64,000 nt of DNA from Patagioenas fasciata. Taxonomy: Eukaryota > Chordata > Aves > Columbiformes > Columbidae. Position 1 is the stretch's first letter, and the number at the start of each line of letters is the position of its first letter. Where the stretch lies: positions 3,539,001-3,603,000 of the forward strand of contig NC_092523.1 in assembly GCF_037038585.1 (NCBI RefSeq), given 5' to 3'. Positions 33,563 to 45,610 of the stretch are shown here, in pieces. The translations under genes were made by a program, and so were the position numbers. The notes beneath the pieces were generated by a model, which saw only the letters and a program-made list of their open reading frames with translations, had not been told where the DNA came from and made no database searches.

Positions 33563-34345
33563 GCTTGTGCCCACATGTGGCACCATCAGAGCCAGCTAAA
33601 CCCAGCCGTGGGGCTGAGACTGGTCCATCCCACCCTCCATCTTCCCCAACCAAGAAGAAGCTGGTCTTGGAGCCCATTAGGCCTCCACCTTCCTCTTCGC
33701 CCCAAAATGCTAGAGGCAAGAAACCAGTAGTATTTGTCATGTTGCTACAGGATTTTTGCGATCTGAAGCCCTGTATGAGCCAAGCATGAAGAGCAGGAGG
33801 GTTTGTTTTCAGAGCTGGGCTGGAGGAGGATAAAGCACTGCGTGCAGCGTGAGCTAATGGCAAGGACAGATATTTTTTTGAGCTTGTCAGTAGGAAGCAT
33901 ATGGCTGCTGCTGAGCTCTCAGGCTTATTTAGGATTTAGTGACTATTTGATCTATTTTAATCCAGATGTTCAGTTCATCACATAATGAGATCCCACCAGA
34001 GGAACCATATCATGATGCCTCCCAGACAGTCAAGGCCCCCAAAATGTACTGAGGAGAAGGAGCAGTTTCATCAAAGCCACGCAAGTCTGAGTACCCTGGG
34101 AGAGTGAAGAGGAGAACCACTGAGATGGGGAGATCATGCCTTTCCACCAAGGTAAGATCAACACACTGGTGTTAGGAGTCTGGTCAGCTTCCCAGGTCCT
34201 TCTGGCATCCCACCCAGCTGTTTTCTAAAATCTGCAAGTTTTATCTTAAAGCAGAGAAATTTTGAAGGGTTTCGGCAAAGCTCTGATGTGCTTCTTTCCC
34301 TGTGCCATGGGCCTTCTGTTGAGATAGAGTCACCGTTCTCCTTAT

Positions 34346-34610
34346 TCATAGAATCATAGAATGTCCTGAGTTGGAAGGGACCCATAAGGATCATTGACTC
34401 CAACTCCTGTCCCTGCACAGGACACCCCACAGTTCACACCGTGTGTCTGAGGATGTTGTCCAGTCTGTTCTTGAACACTGTCAGGTTGGGGCTGTGACAC
34501 CTCCCTGAGGAGCCTGCTCCAGTGCTCCAGCACTCTCTGGGTGAAGAACCTTTTCCTCATGTCCAACCTAAACCTCCCCTGGCACATCTTCCTGCCATTC
34601 CCTCAGGTCC
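34346..34610 (-). mobile_element. CR1 LINE fragment, group E
   Basis: It begins attcatagaatcatagaatg, then gagttggaagggacccataa. It shares the group E landmarks of the 31686 copy in inverse orientation. Confidence 0.9.
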
Positions 34611-34747
34611 ATTCAGTGGAGGGACTGACTGCTCCACCATTCTCCTGCCTCCTGCCTCACTCCATTTCAGGCATCAAAACAAAAACAATTGCATTGCAGA
34701 GCAATGGGATGGAGGGTGGGAAGCACCAGCATCACAACCCTGGAGCT

Positions 34748-35202
34748 GTGATCCAACATGAGAGAGTCCAGCAGTGGCTACAAAGATGCTGAGGGATCTG
34801 GAGCATCTTTCTTATCAGGAAAGGCTGAAAGAGCTGGGGCTGTTCAGCCTGGAGAAGAGAAGCTGAGGGGGGACCTTATTTATGCTGATGAATATCTCCA
34901 GGGTGGGTGTCAGAGGATGGACCAGACTCTGTTCAGTGGTGCCCAGTGACAGAATGAGAAGCAGCGGGCACAGGCTGAAACACAGGAGGTTCCATCAGAA
35001 TATGAGGAGAAACTTCTTTCCTCTGAGGTGCCAGAGCCTGGCCCAGGCTGCCCAGAGAGGGTGTGGAGTCTCCTTCTCTGAGACATTCAAACCCACCTGG
35101 ACACACCTGTGTGGTCTGCTCTGGTGACCCTGCGTGAGCAGCTGGGTTGGGCTGGATGATCTCCAGAGGTCACTTCAACCCCAACCAGTCTGGGATTCTA
35201 TA
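34748..35202 (+). mobile_element. CR1 LINE fragment, group D
   Basis: It runs from agagagtccagcagtggcta to gtctgggattctatat, and is close to the 11288 and 15329 copies. Confidence 0.92.
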
Positions 35203-36654
35203 TAGAATGTGCCCATTGCTGTACACAACATACAGTCCATGATCTCCCATCCTCAGGTTCATGCTAGGATCATTGGGCCATGCTTGGAGTGCTGGGATGG
35301 TCAGAGTGGGATCTGGTCGAGATCACCTTACCTGAATATTGGTCTATGTGCACATGGAGTGTGTCAGCACCTGCTGTAGCCCAGGGAGATGGAGGGGCGT
35401 CCAAGGCTGGACCCAGTTGCCAGCTCATATTTCCATCTGAGAAATCCTGCTAAGTGCTTTCCAGAACAAATTATGGTTATTTTGGAACACTAAATTTCCC
35501 TGTCTTCCAAGTTGTCTCATGCTGTGGGGTCCCCACAAACTGTCAAAAATGCATTCCATCCTACCAGGGCAACTCCAAGCTCCCCTTGCCATCACTGCAA
35601 GATTTACGTTGTAGATTTGAAAGTTTATCAAGATTAAAAAAGCCTTTTCTCAGGTGCAGCGCTGACTCTGACCAGGTCTGAGGCTGGAACAGCAAGCCAG
35701 AGAGCAGGCGAAGCTGACCCAAGGTGGTGGCCTGGAGCAGGAGCTGTGTGCATTCATGGTTGGCACTGGGCCACGGGAAGATGGAGGTGACGAATGTGTC
35801 CTGCTCCATGCCTCCATCCTGCCTGCTGCTTCCTCCTGTGCTGTGTCCTCTCCTGCTTCACCTCCAAGCCTCCTTGCAAGGACAAATTGTACAGAAACAT
35901 CCAAATGCCTCCCTTGGGAGTGCCAGCACTCGGTATCCAGCCTTCCATCAGCTGCAAGAAAGCTCATCTGGCATCTCTCCATATCGGTCACGGCGCCTTT
36001 TACAGGGCATCTTTAATAGGGAAGCACACAGAGAAGGAGGTGACTTCAGAGGACAGTATTGAGAAGAAAAAAGGCTGGTAGCACCTACCCAAATCTCTGA
36101 AGGGCTGTGCCAGCCAGCCCTTTGCTGCATGAAAGTGGTTTTGGTCCTTTAGGACATCCCTCACTGGTGCAGGATGGGTCTGGATTCCGCTGGGAGTGAT
36201 GTCCCAGGGCTGGTCATCACTTTGGAGACAAAGGAGCTGCACCTCAAGCATGGAGGTGGCCGGTTTTAGTTGATCTTTGCAAATAAACAACCCAAAGTAT
36301 TTCCAGCAGACGCAGGCTGGCTGTAAGCACTTATGAGTTTTAATCATGCTGATTTCCAATCTCATCTATAGGGCTTAATAATTTCATTGCAAGAATAAGA
36401 TGAGAGATGGGTTTTCTTCTGCAGCCAAGAAACATCATGGTATTAATCCGTTACCACAGCCTAATGAGGTGGGAAGCACAGCTCAGGTCTGGACACAGCC
36501 AAGGCAAATTGAAGGCAGTGCCCTGATCCCACGTGTCTGGAATCCCCATTTTCTCTGCAGTTTTTCTACCTGAAGCTTTCCCTCCTCCCCACCTCCTCAC
36601 CACACGGTAATTGAGCTCTCCATGAATCTTTCCGAGTACAAGGCTCTTGAAAAG

Positions 36655-36669
36655 AAAAAAAAAAAAAAA
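36655..36669 (+). repeat. A15 homopolymer
   Basis: Fifteen consecutive A follow aaag. The palindrome TTTAATTAAA lies 24 bp downstream at 36694-36703. Confidence 0.9.
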
Positions 36670-37030
36670 CACAACAAACCTGCATATCTTGACATTTAAT
36701 TAAAGAGATGTGTGCGGTTCATCGGGGATGCAGAGTGTACAGCACTGGGCCAGCAGATACATTAGCCGGTTGTCCTTGAAGGAGCCTGAGCGAGTTGGTG
36801 GCCACGGGCAGGATGGGAAACCCATTTCAATTAAGATGCTGAGGCATGAAAACCCTCTTGGACTCATTGCTCTTTGCACTAATGACCCTGGTCTCCCTCC
36901 CTGCCTCCCAGCTGGTTCCTGGGAGGTTTACCCAGGGCATGTCTCCGCAGCTGACTTTGCACCAGGGCACATGTTTTCAGGGAAAACATTGAAAATAAGG
37001 GTTTCTTTCTTTTTTTGCCACCTCCTGCAG

Positions 37031-37036
37031 GTAAGC
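37031..37036 (+). other. Recursive-splice-like site (acceptor abutting donor)
   Basis: A pyrimidine-rich run ttctttctttttttgcc followed by acctcctgcag ends at 37030 and is immediately followed by gtaagc. This is the zero-length-exon arrangement of ratchet points in long introns. No transcript crossing it is known from the sequence. Confidence 0.25.
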
Positions 37037-37124
37037 TGCAGGGAGGAAAAGCATCTTTACTCTCATATGAGATGAAGAGGCTGCAGCAAATGAGCCCTTG
37101 AAGTTAATGTATTGCTCCTTATTG

Positions 37125-37441
37125 CTCTCTGAACTGCCTGAAAGGAGCTTGGAGCCAGGGGGGTTGGGCTCTGCTCCCCAGGAACAAGCGCCAGGAGCAG
37201 AGGAAACGGCTTCAAGTTGCGCCAGGGGAGGTTGAGGTTGGATCTGGGGAACAATTTCTTCCCCAAAGGGCTGTGGGGCATTGGAACAGGCTGCCCAGGG
37301 CAGTGCTGGAGTCACCATCCCTGGAGGGTTGGACAGATGGACATGAGGTTCTCAGGACATGGGGCAGTGCCAGGGGTGGGGGAACGGTTGGATTCTGTGA
37401 TCTTGAGGGTGTCTTCCAAGCAAAATGATTCTGTGATTCTA
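37125..37441 (+). mobile_element. CR1 LINE fragment, group A
   Basis: It runs from ctctgaactgcctgaaagga through caaagggctgtggggcattg to the tail tgattctgtgattctat. Confidence 0.92.
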
Positions 37442-37787
37442 TTTTTAAGGCTTTCTTGCTGGGTTCAAGAGAGCCTCATGGAGTGAGACTGGCAGGTCCT
37501 TCGGCATCCTTCCTCCAGCTCCTGGGGCTGCAAGGCTGAGAGGAGAAAGGAGAAGCACCTCCCACAGCCATTGAGCCACAGCACTGGACCTGCCCCTTCC
37601 CTGTAGCAGCAGGAGTCCCTGTTTCTGCACAAGCCAGGTATATGAGAGATGAACATGGGCAAGAACGAGCTGTGTCAAAAATGGTGTCTTCCAGGGGACA
37701 TTCGTGCGCTCAGGTGGGCTCCTGGTCCCTGTGTTCCACAACCCTGCTGCAGCACAACTTCTGGCCCTGCTCAGCCCTCACATCTGC

Positions 37788-37934
37788 CCCATCCCTGGAA
37801 GTGTTCAAGGCCAGGTTGGGCAGGGCTTTGAGCAACCTGATCTGGTTGAAGGTGCCCCTTTTCATGGCAGGGAAGTTGGAAATAGATGAGCTTCAAGATC
37901 CATTCCAACCCAAATCATTATATGATTCTATGAT
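37788..37934 (+). mobile_element. CR1 LINE 3' end, group B-like, older
   Basis: It runs from catccctggaagtgttcaag to attatatgattctatgatc, with a decayed version of the group B end. Confidence 0.85.
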
Positions 37935-39601
37935 CTTGCTCCTGTGATTCTAAGATGCAATGATTATCAGCCCAGCTAGCAAGGACCATGGGATGCTGAG
38001 AAGAGCTGCAGCTAGCTGGGATGGTAAAGTACACTTGAGCTCCAACTAGACAGACCAAATAACCCCTCAGAGGAAGGTCTAATGATGAGGACAAAGAGAT
38101 CCATTCCCCATGCAAGCACAGGTTTGCACCAACTCTTCCCCACAGCTCCTATGTGGTTGACCCCCAGAGCACAGCTGAGCCTGGGACCCCAAGGGCTCCA
38201 AGCATGTTGGCCAGATGTCTCCATCCATTCATTTGAATGCCTGGCACCCCACAGCAGCAGGACCTCCTGGGATAGCCAGTACCATTTTCTCCATGTCCTC
38301 CTTCCCCAAGGCAAGGAAGAGATGCCCTTGCTGAGTCCTCCTCTGTGTTAACGAGCCAGCAAGTGCCCTTTGCTACAGGAGATCTATCCACCTTAATTAC
38401 TGCAGACAGAGCCTTCCCCAGAGCAGGGGATGTTTAACTGAGGCAGAAATGGAGAAGGAAAGAGATGGATTATCCTGTGCTGATTCATATCGCTGTCAGG
38501 TGCTGGCCATGTCTGGAGGGGTGAGAAGCATAAAGGGAATGGATTCAGTGCCCGAATCACCCATAGTCCCAAGGATCACTGATATTTCAGACTGCACCCT
38601 GCTCAGGAGTGGGACAATCTGCAGATCTCCACCCTCTCCAGATCATCCTTCCCTTTTCCCACCTTTTCCTTGCCTGCCCTGGCAGAGGATGCTCACGGCA
38701 TATGCGGTTCTCTGGGCACATTTGAAATACTGAGTACTCCTTAAAGGAGCCAGTTTCTCAGGAGTTGCTGGTGTTTGCCATCAGCGACCTCCCGCGGGGT
38801 TGTCTCTGATTTGGCCAAGGTCAGACGAGGTGACACGAGAGGTGGGATCCTGCTGGATCAGGTCCGGGCTTCGGTAGAGATGCTGTGAGGCTGAGAATAG
38901 TGGTCTCCTTCCCCCAGCCACCCCCAAATCCGGCACGTGCAGATCATCAGCTAAAAGCCTGATGTGGGCAGACAGCCCACGCTTGTTTCTCTAAATAAAC
39001 CTTCCCCTCCCTGGCTGACTCTCCAGCTCTCTGCAGCGGGATGGATTTATTTCTTGGGTTCGTATCAGGGCCTGGGTGTCTCCTGGAGCTTTCTCAGCGC
39101 CAGATTCACTCCCTGCATGAGACCCACAGCCCCTTGCTCCCTTTGGACCTCTCTTGCTCTAGCAAAGTCATTTGCTGCCTTCTCCCTCCTGCCATGGGAA
39201 TGCAGGACCTGGTGTGCCCTGTGTTACGGTGCAGAGCTTTTGGCAGCAGAGATAACTCATTTATCAATCAAGCATGTTGCTGTGGCCCCTTAAAAAGTGA
39301 GAAATGACCCCAGGCCATGTGTTACAAGCTGGTCTCAAAGCCTCTTTTGCTTGTGGCTGGTCCCCCCAGCCCCTCAACACCCCAAGGCTTTGCTTTTGCA
39401 GAAAGGGAAGGTCTGAGCAATGCCGGGGGACCTCGTTTGCAAGAGCCCCTCGGCACAAGAATCTCCATGCCAGCAGCATTAAGGCAATTTACTGCCTGAC
39501 CCCAGCTCGAAAATGAAATCTATCATGCTTGACTTGACCTGTTGACCGAATCATCATTATGTGGGGAACACACTTCTTTTTTTTCCGCAGTGTAAAAACT
39601 G

Positions 39602-39649
39602 GAAAGAGGGGGAGGGAGAGAGAAAGAAAGCGGCGGGGGGAGGAGAGGC
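39602..39649 (+). repeat. Short polypurine stretch
   Basis: A 45-50-nt run of A/G (gaaagagggggagggagaga and onward) with one GCGGC interruption follows a T8 tract ending in ccgcag. Confidence 0.7.
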
Positions 39650-39687
39650 ATGGTGCCTGGCTGTCTCCTCTTCTCTCCTGTCCACAG

Positions 39688-39715
39688 AGAGCACATGGGA
39701 TCCGGTGGAGTATCA
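39688..39715 (+). other. Microexon-like segment, 28 nt
   Basis: A strong pyrimidine tract ctcctcttctctcctgtcc leads to acag at 39684-39687. Twenty-eight bases later a GTAAGT donor begins at 39716. The segment itself shows no recognisable peptide. It might be an untranslated exon; no proof of transcription. Confidence 0.25.
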
Positions 39716-39736
39716 GTAAGTGCTTTATGGAGGAGA

Positions 39737-39757
39737 CTGTCTGTCTGTCTGTCTGTC
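39737..39757. repeat. (CTGT)5 microsatellite
   Basis: Five perfect CTGT units, 21 nt after the GTAAGT above begins. Confidence 0.85.
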
Positions 39758-40255
39758 CCTTTCCCGCAGTGTGCACCCCGCAGCATCGCACACATCGCTG
39801 CTCCCCACAGCATCTCTTACAGACTCTTGACCCTTCCCATTGCTGCCTCCCGGCAGAAGCTCTGGATGGGTCCCTGGTGCTCTGCAGGGACCATGTTTTT
39901 CTCCTCCACCCTGGCACCATCTGCGGCTGAGTTTCCTTAAGAAAACACAATCTAAGAAATTATCCTCCCTTAGCCTTCCTGGCATGCATTTATTACAGTT
40001 ATTTTTTGCCAAAATCATGCAGTTTCATAAATTCAAAGGCCAGATTCAGCACAAGAAATGACTAGCTTCAGTGAAGGAACAGGAGAGTCATCTTTGCCTC
40101 CTTGTATTAACCATCTGCTCATGCACAAGTTTCAGTGTTAGCGAGTTCAGACATGGGAACAGCACAGGGCTCAACACCAGTAGCAATGCCACATCCCAAT
40201 TTGATGCTCTTCCAGGAAGGGCTGGATTAAGGAATGAGATTGTAGAGCCATAGAG

Positions 40256-40460
40256 GCACAGAATCATTTTGTTTGGAAGAGAACCTGAAAATCATCTAGT
40301 CCAACTATTAACCCAGCACTGGCTCTAAACCATATCACTAAGAACCTCATCTACGCGTCTTTTAAACACCTCCAGATAACTCAGCCCTCTGAAGAAAACA
40401 CCCGCAAAAACATTTTGTGAGCCCCAATTATCCAGCTTGAACCAAACCAAACCTGTCCCA
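40256..40460 (-). mobile_element. CR1 LINE fragment, group A, older
   Basis: It starts cacagaatcattttgtttgg and contains aagaacctcatctacgcgtc. The far end is diverged, so the boundary is approximate. Confidence 0.8.
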
Positions 40461-40806
40461 AGCATTTTCCAGAGGAGGACAGAGAAATACCAACAACAGC
40501 TTTCCCAAGAGTCCTTTGTTCAGGGTTTCTGGCACAGCTGGGGATGTCAGGAGTTATTTATGGGTTGTTTCTTTTTTAGCCTGCTGTGATCAATAGGTGT
40601 GACCCATCGCACAAACCAATACCATATCAGCAATGATAGCAGGAGAGCAAAGACTTTCCTCTCTGCAGTTATAATGCCGCGCACCCAACTCTCCTCTGAG
40701 GAGGGGAAGAAAGGGTCGCTCCCCCATGCTGCAGAAAAGTGCTGGTACCTTCCTCCTTTTATTCCTGTGGGTTTCTCACAGGCCACTGCTACATGCTTCA
40801 GTGTTT

Positions 40807-41032
40807 CATAGAATCACAGAACAGTCTGGGTTGAAGGGACCTTCCCAGCTCCCCCAGTAGCACCCCTGCCATGAGCAGGGACATCTTCACCAGCTCAGGT
40901 TGCTCAGAGCCCCGTCCAGCCTGGCCTGGGATGTCTCCAGGGATGGTTCATCCACCACCTCTCTGCCCAACCTGGGCCAGGCTCTCACCACCCTCAGGAC
41001 CAACAATTTCTTCCTCATGTCCAGCCTGAGTC
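40807..41032 (-). mobile_element. CR1 LINE fragment, group B
   Basis: It starts catagaatcacagaacagtc and ends catgtccagcctgagtctc, with the group B block intact. Confidence 0.92.
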
Positions 41033-41177
41033 TCACAGACCCCATCCTGGTCACCTGCTAAAAATAACTCCAGGGACAAATAACAAATAAACCCAGCAAG
41101 CCTGTAATGAAACAGAAGCAGCAAGACCCAGCAGGAGCATATCTAGCACTACCTGTGCTACTGAAGCTCCTGATTAC

Positions 41178-41563
41178 AGGCTGCCCAGAGAGGTGGTGGA
41201 TGCCCCACTGAGACTGAGGGGTGACCTCATTAATGTTTATAAATATGTAAAGGGTGAGTGTCAGGAGGATGGAGCCAGGCTCTTCTCAGTGACAACCAAT
41301 GATAGGACAAGGGGCAATGGGGATAAACTGGAACACAAGAGGTTCCATTTAAATATGAGAAGAAACTTCTTCATGGTGAGGGTGTCAGAGCCTGGCCCAG
41401 GCTGCCCAGGGAGGTTGTGGAGTCTCCTTCTCTGCAGACATTCAAACCCGCCTGGACACCTTCCTGTGGAACCTCAGCTGGGTGTTCCTGCTCCATGGGG
41501 GGATTGCACTGGATGAGCTTCCCAGGTCCCTTCAATCCCTGACATTCTGGGATTCTATGATTA
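41178..41563 (+). mobile_element. CR1 LINE fragment, group C, chimeric 5' end
   Basis: The first 28 nt (ggctgcccagagaggtggtg and onward) belong to a part of CR1 that normally lies further 3' than what follows. From actgagactgaggggtgacc on it is a regular group C copy ending cattctgggattctatgatt. Confidence 0.88.
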
Positions 41564-42991
41564 TCCTGCTGTAGCTACAGCATCCCTCACCTCCAGGCCT
41601 TCCTTAGCATGTCACCTGGATCAGCAAGTTCCTTCCAGACCACAGACAATTGTCATTTGGGGAGTTATCCACATTTTCCTGCCCAAACAGGTACAGATAA
41701 CCTGTGTCTTGCAAAAGGGAGGTGGGCAGACAGGATGCTGTTCTGATCTGTATTTGTGGTGCAAATGCATCTGCTGAGCGTGGGATCATGGAGGAGGAGG
41801 AGGAGGCAGTGTTGAGCAGCTACCAGAAGACCTGCTCCGAGGTGAAGGTCAGGTCTCCAAAGCAAGGGTCCTCACCCAGCACTCAAAGCTGTCTGGTCCC
41901 TTACCCAGTCCTGGGTCTCTCTGGGGTTCACCCCATCATGGAACAGGACATGACATTGTTCCCTTCATCCATGAAGCAGGTGGCCCATTAGATAAATTGG
42001 GACCTTGCACAGGCAGAGCTGAGAGACTCTTTGGCTCTTGTCCCGCAATGACATCTGAAGATTTACAGCCTGTGTCCCTCTCAAATTGCTTTCCTTATTT
42101 AAACACCATGAGTTATCTTTGACACCAAGTGATGAACATGAAGGTCTTGTCTTCTCTCAGTGGCTACCTCGACTCGTCACTTCAGGAGCAGCAGCAACTG
42201 CAGCACGCTGCACCAGCAAAGCCCTCCATCCGTTCTTCAGCCAGGTTCCTTGGGTCAAGCTCTGACATCTCAGTGTTCCATCATCTCTGGTTTTGCTAAA
42301 TGACTTCAGTGTTTCCTCCCCCATGTCTCCCTGTGCTCCGCTTCTTTCAGGACATCCACAGGTTGTTGCTGGAGTGATCATCTCCAGTTGTTGCAGGCAG
42401 CCTCCTGAAGCTGTTGTTCTGGCATGGACCAAGAATCCAGCATCCACTGCTGCAGACTCTGAAGACTTAATCACCCAAATACATGAGGAAGACAAAAGGC
42501 TGGGTGCAGGGAGATAATGGATGGCACAGAGAAGTTGACACCAGTATAAAATCCTATCAGCACAAGCTAAAGGGCATCAAAGAGCCTCTAGTGGTGGAGA
42601 CACTGAGGTACCTGAATTAGAAGCACAATCATTATAAGCCACACTCCAGCAGGTAGAAAATGCTCTTTATGTGTGAAAATCTTCTCTCTACTTGGGCATC
42701 TGATTTAATCCCCACAGGAGGATTTGCACTCCGAAGGTCACCATCACACATCCGATTTTTCTTGAGAATCGGTAAAATTAGGAGCAAAGTTACAACCTCA
42801 TCGCCAACCCCCAACATGGTATCGCCTTACGCTCCTCGCAAGGACAAGGATCTCTTTTTCGTTGTTATAGTAGGAATGCGCAGGCTCCTGTTCCCATCCC
42901 AGATGGCATAGCCAAGAGCAACGGCTCTGGATGGACATGTCACAATAAAAACCTCCTTTCTATTTATACAGTGCCTATGACCTTCAGCTGT

Positions 42992-43015
42992 TGCTACATC
43001 ACGCTAGATGTAGCA
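42992..43015. repeat. 9-bp-arm perfect hairpin
   Basis: TGCTACATC and GATGTAGCA are exact reverse complements around a 6-nt loop, within AT-rich unique sequence. Confidence 0.7.
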
Positions 43016-43654
43016 CAAACATATTTTAAAACATCCTGGAGTTTGTTTCTGAAAGGTGCATAGGTTCATTATGTTTTCCAAGGGGTCGTTAGATGCATCT
43101 GCTCTGAACCTTTCCAGAATGTGGCTAACGACTTAATTTTTTTCTATACGGATCATAATTTGTGGGGTTAAACTTAGTACTTAAAAACACAGATGGGCTC
43201 AGTTTAAAGACTGGGAGAGGATCCAATTGTAAGTTGTCCAGCTGGTAAAACACCCTCACTGTTGAAAAATGGGTGAACTTGGGAATTCAGGCAGCTACAT
43301 CTTCCCATCATTGCTTTTCACTGGGCCTTTTCCCAGCTACCCTAGTGAGCCATGAACCCCCAGAAAGGTCTTCACAGTCCAAATGGTGTCGGTCTGTCAC
43401 CCACTCACCTATTAGCCTCATCTTGCACAAACCCAGCTGACCTCTTTACATCTCTGGCCATGAAACAGGTTTCTCAGGCCATTATAAATGTGGTTCTTTC
43501 CTGAACTTCCTTCAATTTTTCTTTGTTCCCTTTGAACCGCAGGCACACGATCAGGATGCAAGATTGACCCTTGGTGGGACATGGAGCTCTTTGGCTGATG
43601 CTTCCCCCCGCCTCTCAGTTACCTTTCCTCATAAAGCATAATATACATACAATT

Positions 43655-43905
43655 ATAGAGTTATAGAATCATTTTGATTGGAAAGGGGCCTCAAGATCAT
43701 CGAGTCCAACTGTTAACACACCAGCACTCACCCCATGTCCCTGAGAACCTCATCTCCATCTGTCCAACCCTCCAGGGATGGTGACTCCAGCACTGCCCTG
43801 GGCAGCCTGTTCCAATGCCCCACAGCCCTTTGGGGAAGAAATTGTTCCCCACATCCAACCTCAACCTCCCCTGGTGCAACTTGAAGCTGTTTCTTCTCAT
43901 CTCGT
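43655..43905 (-). mobile_element. CR1 LINE fragment, group A
   Basis: It starts tatagagttatagaatcatt and carries cctcaagatcatcgagtcca and tggggaagaaattgttcccc. Confidence 0.92.
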
Positions 43906-45337
43906 CACTCCTGGGAGAAGAGACCAACACCCTTCATGCTACAACCTCCTTTCAAGTAGTTGTAGAGAATTATGTATGAATTCATCACATGAATGGGTGT
44001 TCAGCATCTTCTCTGTTAAACTGGGCTCAAAATCCAGCTCTTGTCCATGGGGAGGAGCACATAGCAGACTTGCTTTGACTCTGTGGTGCTCCAGCTTCAG
44101 AAGTGAGCCTTGGTGGGTTTTACATGACCCAGCTCTGAGCTGAGCTGGGAGGAGGGATTATAGCAGGATGTCTCCCCTAAGAGCTGGGAAAGATGCTGTT
44201 TTATGGCAACTTGCTTTGGGAGAGATGCAGGAGGGGGATGAGATGGGTGAATAAGACCTTCTAAGTCCATTAATTTAAGCCTGAGGGGAGTCTGGCACTT
44301 GTAGTCCAGATATGTAGAGAGACCAAGGTCTGTTGGGAGAGGAATTAGTATAAGAGCGATCTGTGTTCGCTATTTTGGGTGTTTTGGGGAAGGGAAAAGA
44401 TAGACAGGGGAGGGGGCAGGGTGTTTATTGGGGTGCATGTGAAATTTGAAGCCTTTGGGGTGATGCAGTCAGGAACAAAATGCTGGGTTTAAAGAGAACG
44501 AGAGAGAACATCTGAAGATTAAATGAGTTTTGGGGGCTGAGCGCTATGTGAGAAGGAAGGATTGGCTCTCCCTGCTTCAGTGATGCCTCAGGGTGCTATT
44601 TCCACCTAAAAAACCAAGTATTTTCAGTCAAAACATTGCCTGTCTCTGTATAGGGGGAAGCTGGCCAGAAGGATGGGGGCATGAAGCAACCCAGCCCCCT
44701 GCAATGGGACAGAGGGGTCAGGGCTGATCCTCTTCTGAACCCTTGAATCTCACTTAGGAACCCTCATTTGCTTTCAGCAGAGTGAAATCACTGAAGTGAG
44801 TGGCTTAGATCAAGCCAAAGTCCTGCCGACTTTCAAAAGAACTCAGTTATTGATTTCTGGGGACTGTGCTTCTCCCTGGAGGACTGGAAAAAGCCCAAGG
44901 CGGTTGCCTAGGATGGCTGTAAACTCTGGCTCTGAGAACAGCTTTGTTTAACGAGGACCTGTCTTAATGCAATTTGAGTCTAAGGTCATTGCCCCAGGCT
45001 GCTCTCCGGCAAGTAAACAGAGAGAGGCTGGAGGATCTGCTAGCCAAAGCTACCCTTCCTGAAAGGGGATCTGAAAAGCAAGTTAGAAAGTGAGTTAATG
45101 ATGATTTCTTCCAAAAGCCTTTCAGTGGCAAAGAGACAGAGATTTCCACCTTGCTGAAGTGGCTGATATGGTGAGCTCAGGGCGAAGGCTACACAACGAA
45201 GAGCTGCAAGATGTTTGTTTGCCACCCAGAGACCTGGTGGAGTGGGAGAAGGGCAGATAAAATCACCCCAGAAATCAGTCTTCTGTGGACCAGGTTTGAT
45301 TACAAAAGCTGGCTGCGGATATCTGAAATTTATGGAC

Positions 45338-45610
45338 ATAGAAGCATAGAATAATTTCACATGGAAGAGACTCTCAAGATCATCGACTCCAACCATAACC
45401 CACCCCTGGCACTGCCCCATGTCCCTAAGAACCTCATCTGCGTCTGTTCAACCCTCCAGGGATGGTGACTCCAGCACTGCCCTGGGCAGCCTGTTCCAAT
45501 GCCCCATAGCCCTTTGGGGAAGAAACTGTTCTCAAGACCCAATCCAAACCTCCCCGTCACAATTTGAGGCTGTTTCCTCTTGTCTTATCACTTGTTACTT
45601 GGGGGAGAGA
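45338..45610 (-). mobile_element. CR1 LINE fragment, group A
   Basis: It starts catagaagcatagaataatt and contains ccctttggggaagaaactgt. It ends in the cttgttacttgggggagaga stretch. Confidence 0.9.

Larger units (their letters stand above)
30730..37020. other. Gene-less sequence with CR1 fragments
   Basis: Outside the listed CR1 copies and blocks I see no exon or RNA gene. A CpG-containing GC-rich patch at about 31,000-31,250 has a short open frame on each strand but no recognisable protein. Confidence 0.5.
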
